Shown here: positions 11,719 to 22,543 of the stretch, piece by piece
Layout of the letters: every line of letters begins with the position of its first letter
Position numbering within the stretch: position 1 is the stretch's first letter
Assembly (NCBI GenBank): GCA_015680685.1
Contig: MNCI01004609.1
Span: forward strand, 124,142-188,141
DNA: 64,000 bases
Direction: 5' to 3'
Source of the DNA: Gnetum montanum
Taxonomy: Eukaryota; Streptophyta; Gnetopsida; Gnetales; Gnetaceae
The notes under the pieces: generated by a model
Seen by the model: the letters and a program-made list of their open reading frames with translations, nothing else
Told to the model about the DNA's origin: nothing
The model's database searches: none
Translations under genes and position numbers: made by a program

Positions 11719-13708
11719 TGTTTTAGCCTTGGCATAATCTAAGATCTTGTTGATAGTATTTGGCAACTTGAATTTCCTTTCCTTCTTAATACAAAACTCA
11801 ACAATTCAAGGAAAGAGGGATTATCTACTATTGTATGACGTGTATATAAAACAAGATTTAAGAATACATGAAATGTGTATAAAAAATAAGTTAAAATGAC
11901 TAGTAATATTAGTATACATGCATATATAAACTATGAAAAATATTACTTAATATTAATTTTATCATCTAAACTAACCAATATAAAAAAATTATAATAAAGA
12001 ATAATATTTTAGTAATTAAAATGAGATTTTATGTTAGATGGTTAAGTTCTAAAAGAAATAAGTTTAGAGGATGCATAGATGAGACACACGCATCATAAGG
12101 TAAATGTATTCAGGTTTAAGTTCCAGCAATTCTAATAACAAGAAACACAAGATAAGCCTTGAACAACCTTGATAGGCTTCACTTTTTGAAATCTTTTTAT
12201 AGGTAGATAGATGTTTATTTGGGTATTATTTTAGGAGATAAGTTGTGCTAATGTTTTTTTAAAAAATTGGAAGTGTTGAAAAGGAAGGAATCATCAGATA
12301 CTTACTTTTCCAAATATGATGAAGCTTGGTTAAATTAATTGTATAATTCTAACAAGAATAGCTAATTGTAAATAAAGCTTCTAAAAGGTAAATTGCATTA
12401 TATATAGCAATACATTAAATTTATCAATATTCACTTTAAATTGATTTACAAAAGCTTGATTAGAATATAGTTATCAAAAACTAAATAAATAAAATTTCAC
12501 AATGCATATTTGTTAGAATGAAATTAGGCAATATTTCCTTTTATTTTTAATATTATTATCATTATCTTAACCTTGTCTCAACACTATGGGTTTAATTACA
12601 TAAGTTCTCCTTGACTATTAACCTTTATTAACAATCAAAGTTGGATTTATTTGAATCTTTTCATATATATTATAATTAATTTTCCCATCTCTTGTTTTAT
12701 ATTTCTCTGGATGATTGTTTTGGAATTGTGATATAGCAACATTTTTACGAGATATGCATTATTTGAGTTTGATAATTTGAACATGGCCAAATCATTTAAG
12801 ACATCATTTTTTTAGTTTATGTATAATATATGATACTCAAAATATTTCACTAATACTTGTATTATAGAATTTCTCTCATTTTGTGATGACCATTCACATT
12901 TTTCATGTTAATTTTTTGCTCATGCACCTATTTTACAATTCAACATTTTATATATGATAGCAAGTTTGATTATTATCTTATAGAATTCTTCATTATACTC
13001 TTAGTTAAATCTTTTTATTCCCTAATGCACTACTAGCTTAACTTTTTTTTTGACCATTCTCTCTTATCCCATTTCTTATATCCTTACCAACTTCACAATC
13101 TAGTGGCGGGGGGTGTGGTGTGGTTTGGAGGTGGTGTCGGACCCCAAAAAAAGAATTTTGTTAATTAAATGAGATTAAGTACATGATCAATATCTGAGCA
13201 TATTGCTGGTTAAATAGGGAGAAGAACACTGACAAATGCGGATGTTGAAGGAAAACATCTTGATACATAATCCTTCATAGGGTGTGGTAGTACATTCCAA
13301 AGAGCAACCTTATGCTGGGAATCAATAAGAACTGCGAGTTAATAAGACTAGGAGAATAACAAAGAGCTAAAATTGATGAAAATTATGATAACACACTCCG
13401 ATGTAGCAGATCGAGATTGGGAAGAGTGCACGAGTTAGTGTATCTGCTCCAAGGGTGCAAACAATAAAACAATTGATTAGGATCCAACTTTAACTTAGAA
13501 GTATGAGATAAAATTTGGAAATGCTGGTCATTTTAACTTATTTTTTATACACATTTCATGTATTCTTAAATCTTGTTTTATATACATGTCATACAATACT
13601 AGATAATCCATCTTCCCTTGAATTGTTGAGCTTTGTATTAAGAAGGAAAGGAAATTCAAGTTGCCAAATACTATCAACAAGATGTTGGATTATGCCAAGG
13701 CTAAAACA
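11719..13708. mobile_element. 2.0 kb transposon with 185 bp terminal inverted repeats
   Basis: The left arm 11719-11902 and the right arm 13524-13708 are reverse complements at roughly 95% by eye. The outer ends read TGTTTTAGCCTTGGC and GCCAAGGCTAAAACA. The 1.6 kb interior is AT-rich and shows no transposase. Long TIRs with a non-coding interior fit a non-autonomous Mutator-like or foldback element. The expected 9 bp target duplication is not evident (flanks CCCAAGTT and TTAAATAT). The plus-strand frame at 13515-13712 lies inside the right arm and is not a gene. Confidence 0.8.
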
Positions 13709-14711
13709 TTAAATATAATCTATTGTTTATGGTTTTCTTTAGCTAATTTATAATGTGACAAAGTTAAATATTACTTAAACTTGTAGCTTTCATGATGGAA
13801 ATAGTTTGCAAGAGTTAAGGAAATTTTGGTAAATAATTAGTTTCATATGTTTTATTTCTCGTGGATAAGGCATAGTTGACTTAGAGCATTTAACTTTGGG
13901 ATTTGTAAGTTGTAGGTTTAATTCAAGGGGATATGCTAATGCAAATGCAACCTAGTGCCAAGTAAAAAACTATGTTTAAGCTACAATGTTAGATAGTTGG
14001 CCATAGAAAATATTTTTCAAAACCTTCACTCACATACATGGGATAAAGTTACCATGATGCTAATATTATTGTATTTTTTATCATCTTCCTTTTGTTTAAA
14101 ATATCCATCGCAACAAAGTATTATAGAGGAATTGTAAAAGAGAAATGAAATTGAAAAAAAAAATAATGACCTTTCCAAACTTGCATTATCTCATATTTGG
14201 AATTTTTAAATATTGAACAAAGATTTAAAAATGAGAAAAAAAAACAATTGAAAATTATTTGAAGAAACTACAAATAATTAAAAATTTAGCTCTTTATACA
14301 AACAAATGACCAAAAAGAACTAAATACACATGATTTTTGAACTATGCATATAGCTTTATCAGTTTCATTTAAAAAATCATCTCACATCATACACTGTTGT
14401 GTTACATTAAATATGTTAAATTGGTTCAACAAATGAGCATTTTAAGGTCTTGCGATACATTGAAACAAATTTATTGATTAAAAAAAAAAGAAGAGAGATA
14501 AAAGTTGAGAGAATTTTCCTATGAGAAACAGGTTTATATGTTATTTTTTATTTATCTACAAGGACAGACGTTTGAGGGTGGTGTCGGACACCGAAAAGAA
14601 GTTTTATTAATATTAACAGTGTATCAGTTACAGTAACCTGAACAAGTCATAGGGTTAAGGGGAAGGGGGAAGCTGAGAGGACAGACGTTTGAGAACCTTT
14701 ACCAGCATTCA
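13709..14711. other. Non-coding, downstream of the membrane-protein gene
   Basis: Likely contains the 3' UTR of the minus-strand gene ending at 14712. AGGACAGACGTTTGAG occurs at about 14561 and about 14679. A GGTGGTGTCGGAC word near 14578 also occurs at about 13128, inside the long-TIR element. That short similarity could reflect capture of flanking DNA, but it covers only about 40 bp. Confidence 0.4.
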
Positions 14712-17700
14712 TTAACCTTTTCCTCGGGTCGGCATCTTCCATAGAATAAAACTAATGACAGTGATGATCAGTGTGAAGATGTATATAACGGCCTGCTTCC
14801 AGAAGAAGGTGGTTGTTTCAGTTTGACTCTGGATTTTATACGTTGCCCATGAGTCATAGAAAAGAACAAAGTGTCCGAGCAAAGTGATGACCACCAACAA
14901 CCATAGTGGAATCTTGTCATAAGCCAGGCCGAGAATGCCAAGAGAAACGCTGCCTATTGCCAATAATCTCTTTGTAAGTGATATATGATTGGCTGCAACT
15001 GGGTCAGGATTGCCATTCATGGCTATTTCTCTGGGCAATTGTCGTTCCTCATCATCCTCCAACTGCAAATTTCAGGTACAAAAACATTGTTACAGCAATA
15101 AACACTGCAAATTTCAGGTACAAAACATTGTTACAGCAATAAACAATTAATAAAATTTAGACTTCCAACATATGGAACATGCAAGGTATGAGTTTCAAAG
15201 TACGAACAAATTGCTAAAGACATTAACTTTATTGCGTCCTATTTGAAATTTTTTTCCCAAATTTTTCCTTTCAATTTTGTTTTTGGTTGTACTATACTAT
15301 TTCAGTAGACCCTTGGGTCTTGCTTTACTGTTGTTAAAAAATTTATATTAAAACGTATTCATCTCTTTCAAAATTTGATGTTTTAACCAATATCAAGGTG
15401 GCATTTCCCTTCATGCAGTAGTCTAGTCTGTTAAAAGCTCTCTGGTCAATTTATAGTTTCGTTCCTTGTATTCTTTATGAGGCTTTTCTGATAATTTTCT
15501 TTTAAAGCTTACATATTCAAATATTCTTAACCATCTTTTGAGCTTTTGGATCAAGTTGTGTCATTTTCACTGTATTCTTAATTTTATATAGTACTATTGG
15601 TATCCATGATTTTATAACATTGAATTTTTTACTTCTATAGACAGAGTCTCTTTGATTTTTTTGGATAGAATAGTTTCAGAATTCTTTTTTACTATATCTT
15701 TTCTTAAATCTATAACTTAGTATTACCCGCAGTGGATCTAACCATGTGACTTTAGAATTTTTAGCACAAAGCCTTCAATTTATTTTTCTTTTCAGTTTAA
15801 AGTCTCTTATTTCCTACTTCATTTTAGATAGAGATAACTTCTTCGCTACACTTGTAAGTTCTTTAACCTTAACTACATGCCTACATATTGCAACATTGAC
15901 TCCACAAACATATATACATACATCCTCACAAGATTATAGTTGTAAAAAAAAATAAAATTTGATACATGACTTTCTAGCCAATACTTCATACCTTAACAAA
16001 TTGCATTGTTAAACAAGTTATTATTATAAACTTATATAGGCATAAAATAGTACTTATATGACTTTGTGAGTTCTTCTTTGTTGCTATTTTCATCTATGAG
16101 CTCCTTTATGTATGGATATTGCTCATAGATGTCTTTATAATAAACACCTTTGTATTATGCTTTTTGTAGTTATTTCATCTTGAAATACTTTTGACCATCT
16201 CCCTATTTTGTTATGGACTTAGTGAACACAACAATTTCTTCATGAGAATCAAGATTAATGACTTTGGAACTACTAACTAGAATCATTATTAATGGACATG
16301 ATATAAACTTATGAGAAACTTTAACGAAATACAAAAATTTTACAATGTTAATGATGAGCTAACAGGAATTATTGACTCTTATATTTGTTAACATTGCATA
16401 TATACAGATCCAAGTATTAGAGCTCGATGGATACTTCAATGGAGACTCAATCCTAATATACAAGATGTGGTAAAATGTGAAATCATCCATCTCTTATAAG
16501 GTGGTCTCATCACTCTTATTTTTGACAGTGAGTGGATCAATCCAACTATAGCTGTACCTAAGAAAGGCAATGAATGGAGAGTTTGTGTTGATTACAGATT
16601 GCTGAATGTTGCCACCTTTAAGGATCATTATCCACTACTATTTATGGACTAGGCATTTGATAATATCTCTGGTTAGGAGTACTACAACTTTCTTGAGGGG
16701 TACTTTGATTACAATCAAATCAACATTGTGCCAGAGGATCATGCAAAAACTACATTTATCTATCCATCAGGAACCTTTATCTTCAAGCACATGCCCTTAG
16801 GGCTATGCAATGCAGCAACTACATTCCAATGGCTAGTAATGTCTATGTTTCAAGATTACATTTACAAGAGTATGGAAGTCTTCATGGATAAATTTTCTAC
16901 TTATTGAAAGGTATTTCAAGAAGCGTTAGACTAGCTTGAAGCTATTCCACGTTGATGTTACCAAGTGAACTTGAAGCTAAACTAGAAGAAAAGCTAGTTA
17001 ATGATGATAAAGAACATTGTTCTTGGTCACAAGACGTTCAAAAAGGGGATTGAAGTAGATCCTAACAAGATCTATATCATTGCAAAGATGATGTAAATTC
17101 CCACGATGGCTAAAGAGGTGCAAACTTTCCTTAGCTACACAAACTATTATTGTAGGTTTATTAAAGATTATTCTAGAAGATCCAATCCTATTTGAGCTCA
17201 CAAAAAAAGATGTTTTATTCTTGTAAAGAAAAGAATGTGAAAATGACTTCTAATGTCTAAAGGAAAGGCTAACACAACCTTCGGTGTTGTAGAGTCCTAA
17301 TAGGACTCAACCTTTTCATATAATAATATATGCTTCTAATTTTGCATTGGGTGTTTTCCTAATGTAGTTTAATGAGAAGAAGATGCCCTACTATATCCAT
17401 TGTGCTAGTCAAAGCATTATAAGGCCTCAATTGATGTACATCACTAGCAAAAAGGAATTCATGGTAATCATTTTTGCACTACAAAAAATTAAGCATTATG
17501 TTATTGGGTGAAAAATCTTCATCCAAATTGATCATAGTGCTATTTGATCCCTCATGAAAAAATTATATATTAGTATTGTTGGTACATTTTTGGCTATTTA
17601 ATGGAGCAAATTGTATAAGGTTGTAGTGCCAGAAGTGAATTATTATTGAAAAGAAAGAAGAGCCTAAGATTGGAAGGAGATTCCATGCTAAAAGAAGAGA

Positions 17701-20700
17701 GGGTAGCTAAGCTAAAGAGCTATGGACGTATTAAAGCTTGAATAGTGGTTTATGTTCCTTGAAGTATTTCCGGATGCACATGTAATAAGCTTGAAAAGAT
17801 CTTTGGAATAATAGCTTTTGTGGATTATAAAAACTAGTTGAACAAACAAGCTTAACTTATTACTTTAAAACAAAAGCTTCAATTCTAGTTGCTTTTGGCC
17901 TTAGCAGATAAGCTATTATTTAATTAAATTCCTAAAATTGCAAAAAGAACAAGATGAGCTATGATAAGGCTACTCGAAGTAGAAACTATTTTAGCCATGG
18001 AAAACGCTATGAGAAATGAGCTTCATTACACTCACTTTAAACCTAACACCCATTAGCTATAGTTTATTTTGCTTTGGGTCCCACCATTAGCTTCTTCCAA
18101 TAAGGATCTAGGATTATGAAGGCAAAGAAGTCTTAGCAAAGATATTTAAGCTCTAAAAAAGAAAGGAACAGAAGCTTCATAAGCCATTATCAATGTATCT
18201 AGCTTATTAGGAGTGTTACGACTGCAATGGCTTGTAGAATAGCTTAGCACAAATACATCAGCCTTACAAGCTATTTTGATCAAGTCATAGTATGGAAACT
18301 TTAGATAAATGATGAAAAGTCTAAACTGGAATATTACACATAATAAGGAGCAAAAACATCTCGTAAGCTTTGTGGGATTAATCCTATAAAGAGCTTTTGG
18401 GCATTCGTGGATTCTCATCTAGATGAGATTCACCCATTTAGGTGCTTAAAAAGCACATCATGATCTTCTGAAACCACATTAGCTTTACCACACATTAGCT
18501 TTCCACATCAATCTAGAGGTAAGCATTTGTCAAAGTTAAGCTATCCAAGCACACCCCTCCACATTAGCATGCTAACCAGCTTATTCATAAGAATGATTTT
18601 CATCACTATAGACCACTCTACCACATGATAAGTTGCCACATTAGCATCTAAATTAAGCTCATTTTTCTATCTAGATAAGGTTTTCGGCCTCTACAACATT
18701 ATAGATTGAAGAGATGATTGAATACATAGAGCTTGCTGACCTTTGATACTCAAACATGGCTATGTTGTAGGGAGGCTATGGGCAGAGTTGGAGAAGTAGG
18801 TGAGCAATTTGTACCTTGTATATGAGGTTATGTGGTAGGGAGGCTAAGGACAGAGTTGGAGAAGTAGGTGACCAATTCGTACCTTGTATATGAGGTAGAA
18901 TTTAAGCACCATAAAGAGGCTAAACAACAATTGGAGATAGCTAATGTAGAGCTTGAAGTTCTTATGAGCCAATTCACTAATCAATGATCAGTTGCTAAGA
19001 CCTGGCTAGGAGAATGAATGGCAACCACGAGCTATAAAACCTTGTAAAAACATTCAACATCAAATGAAAATAATTCATAGCATGATTGGTCAAGGCTAAG
19101 GAGATGTTCCTAGCAATTCTGTGCCTATGTTGGTATTCTCATACTAGCCCACATTGGTGAAGCTGCATGGATTGTGTATAACCCATGCAACAAGGAAGAG
19201 AAGATAAAAGCATTGTTGGATGCTTTCAAGGTTCTACTAGAAGTAATAGTGCTAGTAGAATAGCCTCAACTACCTCCACTGCTGGGAGCACTAAAGCCTA
19301 GCAAAGGACCTTTAGGGCCTCAGGAGCTTTCACCTCCTGGCACTGTATGAACTTTGCCTCATCTTCAGTAATTTGAGGGATCATGCCATCATTTTCTTAA
19401 GTTATCATGGACACCAATTTTGTAATTTTGTATAGTTCGGCACTGAGAGTCAATCAATAATTCCATACTTTCCCAATTTTGTAAAAATCTCAATCCTATT
19501 TTTGTTCACTCGAGGATGTATTTTCACATAGTTGTGAGGGTATGATGAAGTGTAGTTGATTGGTTGCGTTGATGGACATGTGTTAATGTAGCCCTGTCAA
19601 TGTATCCCCATGAACACATGCATTGACGCAAAGGTGAGTTAAGCCAATATAAATGTGCATACCTGCCACATTTATGGCATGTTAAGTTAGTAGAGTAGTG
19701 GAGCTCTTATAGTATGCTTTTCCTACAGTTATAATATTTCCTAAGTGATTGCAATATGAACTAAAGTAATTGTATAGATCTTTATTCAAGCATCATGTAC
19801 CCAAACACATTGATGTGAACAATACTAACGATGGGATTCTTGACATTCATTGCAACACTTGGAACACACTAATGTTTCTTACTTGGACTTTAGTAAGCCA
19901 ATGCCTAGGTTGCAATCCTCCCCTACAATCCTTCTCCATTATATTCATTAATTCTCTCAATTTTTCAATCTTGAAATTATGCTACTACTAATGGTCTAGG
20001 AATCAATTTTTGTTGGGGTGGTTTTCCTAGGGTAACTTTGTCTTGCTAATTTTTTTATTATTCTTCATTTTATCTTAAAAATTTATTAGTATTATGTGTG
20101 AGAGGATAGAAATAACAATTCGTAATTACCTATGATGCACAATTAGTAAAGCACAAATGGGATCTGATCAGTTCTGAGTTAAGATAAGTAGGTAGATGGT
20201 GAAAAAATGGTTGTGAATATATCAAATGCACAATACAAATAGCATTGGATTACATTTTCCTTTGGAACACATTAAATATAAATGAGATATTATGTTTGAA
20301 AATTAAAAATACTAGCTAATTTTCCTATTGATGTTTCGAAAACTCATATCATTTATATTTCTACTATCTAAATAAAATTTCAGTTTTAATAATATCTCTA
20401 AAATTAATCCTACTGCACAAGTTGTTAATTCTTCAAAACACTAAGTTTGGTCATGTCCTACAACTTAGCTTCTAAGTGCTACATTGGAAAACATGCCTCA
20501 ATAACATAACTCAATGATGATTATGAAAATGATATTTATCCAGACTTTTGTAAAAGGTTAGAATAAAAATTATTAACATTAAAGATTAAGCTTTATCTAA
20601 CCTAAGGCCAATCTCACTGCAAAGCTAACCAAAAAGAGAACATAAATTAATGAACGTTTTTCATATGCAAATCTCTAGAAGTATTTAAATTAATGAACTT

Positions 20701-21153
20701 TTTTCATATGCAAATCTCTAGAAGTATTTAACCAAGAATAGAAGAGAGTTAAATCAATCAGCGCATCAGAGCTATCTTTAAAGACGAAAGCAGGCCGAAG
20801 AAAGTTTAATAAGGGCATCAGGGGCCTGCTTGTCAACCGTAAAGCCTAAACCCTAACCACTACAAAGATGAATCACTTTGATAAAATAAAAGTTACATAT
20901 ACCAGATTAACTATGGAAGGAGAAACCGTATCTAAGTTTGAGGTTTTGTTTTCATAGGGGAAAAAGCATAACGTACATGTCGATCAACCACTGCAGAATC
21001 AACGTGATCATTTTGCTCGTTATCATCTGATGCTATTGCAGGCAACTGGAAACAAACAAACGAATTCGTAATTATTACCACCTTAAAATTTGATAAAGAA
21101 TGACGGCTATGCTGCGTTTCGTTACTTACTTCAGTATCTGGTTTTGCAGCCAT
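14712..21153 (-). CDS. Small three-helix membrane protein, three exons, unidentified
   Basis: Exon 1 is 21153-21130 (ATG, MAAKPDTE), exon 2 is 21045-20977, and exon 3 is 15062-14712 (TAA stop). Introns are 84 bp (donor GTAAGT, acceptor TTTCCAG) and 5914 bp (donor GTACGT, acceptor TTTGCAG). All junctions are phase 0, and the joined frame of 147 codons is uninterrupted, which supports the model. Residues 1-50 are polar and acidic (ASDDNEQND, LEDDEERQL). Three hydrophobic stretches follow, near residues 64-78, 81-98 and 121-138, and a short basic tail (PTRGKG). It is probably a small integral membrane protein of an internal membrane or the plasma membrane. I do not recognise the family. Further exons inside the large intron cannot be excluded. 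The big intron holds an antisense retrotransposon remnant. This is the only intact host gene I can support. Confidence 0.75.
15062..15144 (-). repeat. Tandem duplication of the exon 3 splice acceptor
   Basis: A 42 bp unit (15062-15103, then 15104-15144 with one base fewer) carries the TTTGCAG acceptor of exon 3. A second identical acceptor therefore lies 42 nt upstream. Using it would add codons with an in-frame TAA after four residues, so the gene-proximal copy must be used for the full protein. Confidence 0.85.
15145..16420. other. Intronic AT-rich sequence, nothing recognised
   Basis: Part of the 5.9 kb second intron of the minus-strand gene. No further exon with a matching phase and recognisable content was seen. 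The frame at 15746-15955 has no known features. Confidence 0.4.
16420..17640 (+). pseudogene. Ty3/gypsy reverse transcriptase - RNase H pseudogene (E0)
   Basis: RT of the Athila/Tat type, sense to the plus strand and antisense to the host gene. Visible motifs are LQWRLNPNIQDVVK at the entry, SEWINPTIAVPKK, WRVCVDYRLLN, a YNFLEGYFDYNQI block, KTTFIYPSGTF and MPLGLCNAATTFQ. The YxDD active-site region is worn (EVFMDKF). RNase H follows, with FALQKIKHYVIG and IDHSAI near 17470-17550. Several stop codons and lost residues make it non-functional. Integrase is not seen downstream. The frame at 16606-16800 is a piece of this in another frame. Confidence 0.85.
17641..18700. other. Unidentified insertion between RNase H and coiled coil of E0
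   Basis: About 1 kb rich in AAGCTT and TTAGCTT words, separating the E0 RNase H from its accessory coiled coil. The right end contains CTATCCAAGCACACCCCT, which resembles some hAT-like MITE ends. I could not find a matching left end. Integrase sequence could have been replaced by it. Confidence 0.3.
18700..19400 (+). pseudogene. Accessory coiled-coil ORF remnant (E0)
   Basis: The DNA aligns with the 3' end of the accessory ORF of E2 (41650-41900): a GAATACATAGAGCTTGCTGA block followed by CATGGCTATGTTGTAGGGAGG corresponds to E2 GAGTACATGGAATTGGCAAA and TAGCCATGTTGATAGTAGGA. A 68 bp tandem duplication (18761-18828 and 18829-18896) disrupts the frame. This links the pol-bearing E0 to the family of E2 and array unit C. 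Confidence 0.65.
19543..19990 (+). mobile_element. 3' LTR of E0, probably truncated
   Basis: Begins TGATGAAG after the polypurine-like GTTGTGAGGGTA (19531-19542), matching the E2 3' LTR start. Its U3 carries TTGATGGACATG and ATGCATTGACGC words like the U3 repeats of the E3 LTR, followed by a TATAAATGTG box near 19651. The 3' end could not be placed. Confidence 0.6.
19991..20640. other. Intronic AT-rich sequence, nothing recognised
   Basis: Between the E0 LTR and exon 2 of the minus-strand gene. No gene or clear element was seen. Confidence 0.4.
20644..20729. repeat. Tandem duplication, period 43 bp
   Basis: Two copies starting AAATTAATGAAC and ending AGAAGTATTT differ at one base. They lie in the large intron close to its 5' end. 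Confidence 0.85.
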
Positions 21154-21182
21154 TGATGATCACCCGGACTGCTAACAATCTG

Positions 21183-21263
21183 CGCTCTCAGACGGAGATA
21201 CACACAAATGCAGGACAAATAAGGGGAAATACGCTCTCAGACAGAGATACACAAAAATGCAGG
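21183..21263 (-). repeat. Repeat in the 5' leader or promoter of the membrane-protein gene
   Basis: CGCTCTCAGACnGAGATACA units at 21183-21214 and 21232-21263 (period 49 bp) lie 30-110 bp upstream of the ATG at 21153, in the probable 5' UTR or core promoter. Confidence 0.6.
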
Positions 21264-21601
21264 GGAACATTTACTTTGATATAAATAGGACGACTGGAAA
21301 AGTTTGAGTTCGAGACGTTACCCCAAACGTCGTCATCTGTGAGCAACAAGAACAGACTATGAAGTATGAACGTACTCTCTGTTTGATTGGCACGTGCGCT
21401 TCACCTATCCAATAATGGTTTACCGTAAGCAGGTCAAAAAACCAAATTCCAGAAGACCGCATCCGCTGGTACACACTAAAGTGCCTGAAATCCAATCGCC
21501 TCACCGGGACGAAGATGAGTTCCAGTGGCGCAAGTAAGAATTTTCTTAAAATAATTTTTTATACGCCAGTCTGAATGGATAACAACGGAAGAAACCCTAA
21601 A

Positions 21602-21723
21602 TTCGATACAAGACTTGAAATTCATGTGGAATAAAACGGGTAGGAATGTTAACATGCCGGAGTTCGATACAAGACTTGAAATTCATGTGGAATAAAACGG
21701 GTAGGAATGTTAACATGCCGGAG
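21602..21723. repeat. Perfect tandem duplication, period 61 bp
   Basis: Two adjacent identical copies start TTCGATACAAGACTTG and end ACATGCCGGAG. They lie in non-coding DNA upstream of the membrane-protein gene. Confidence 0.9.
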
Positions 21724-22374
21724 AAGTTAGTATAACAAGGCTGGGAAAGCATGTCTTCAAAAGTAGCTTGCTGCAATTAATTATACTTAAACAAAATGAT
21801 TTTGATCGTAAATAAATTATAAATGAACGTCATATTACGACCGAGGGACTTGCTTTCTTGGTTGTGATCATTCGTAGATTCTGCAATTGACCAGATTTTA
21901 TATATAAACTATGCCACTTGCCGCACCTGTTGCTAAGTGAACGATCATGCAAAAATCCCTTTTTATCTTAAAATGGTGTTTCCCAACTGGAGAGCACTAC
22001 CTTTCTCAATTTTCAAATTGAATTTTTCAATGCTTTGGTTGTACTGATTAAGACAAGCTTGGAAATATTGACGTGAACAATATCAATCAAAATACAATAC
22101 AGCAATAGGCCATGAAATATTGAGGTGAGGATTTGGTGGCATCTGGTGTTGCTCGGAAGCTTCCAAGCAATTTTGCGATTCTGAACGGAGGCAAATTTCC
22201 AGTAAACCGACGCGTGGTAGATGGGCTTGCAGAGGGTATAGTAAGTAGTAGGATTGTGACAAGTCACTTTCGTCATTGATGGAGAGGAGGCCTTTCAAGT
22301 CAAGATTACATCGAGAAAGCCTTAATGATGATCGAGGTAGACGATTATGGTGGAGAGCCTCATTTTTGAGGCGA

Positions 22375-22543
22375 GGATGTACGTTCGAGGAGTTTGCAAA
22401 GACAACACGTGTTAAGACCATCATTAAAGTTAACTTTCCCCACTTTCATGAGGACTGTAAGGATGCACGTTCGAGGAGTTGGCAAAGACAACACGTGTTA
22501 AGACCATTAAAGTTAACTTTCCCCACTTTCATGAGGACTGTAA
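22375..22543. repeat. Tandem duplication, 86 and 83 bp copies
   Basis: GGATGnACGTTCGAGGAGTT begins both copies (22375 and 22461) and GAGGACTGTAA ends both. The second copy lacks three bases. The plus-strand frame at 22276-22548 owes its repeated peptide to this and is not called. Confidence 0.85.

Noticed and set aside
16420-17640. Endogenous pararetrovirus as the source of RT
   Set aside because: The RT-RNase H motifs (WRVCVDYRLLN, MPLGLCNAATTFQ) and the adjacent LTR fit a gypsy LTR element of Athila/Tat type. No movement or coat protein features are seen.
21271-21504. 77-codon minus-strand frame upstream of the membrane-protein gene
   Set aside because: No splice or domain support. More likely promoter or leader sequence of the gene starting at 21153.
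22083-22424. 113-codon minus-strand frame
   Set aside because: Overlaps other frames on both strands and a tandem duplication. Nothing recognisable.
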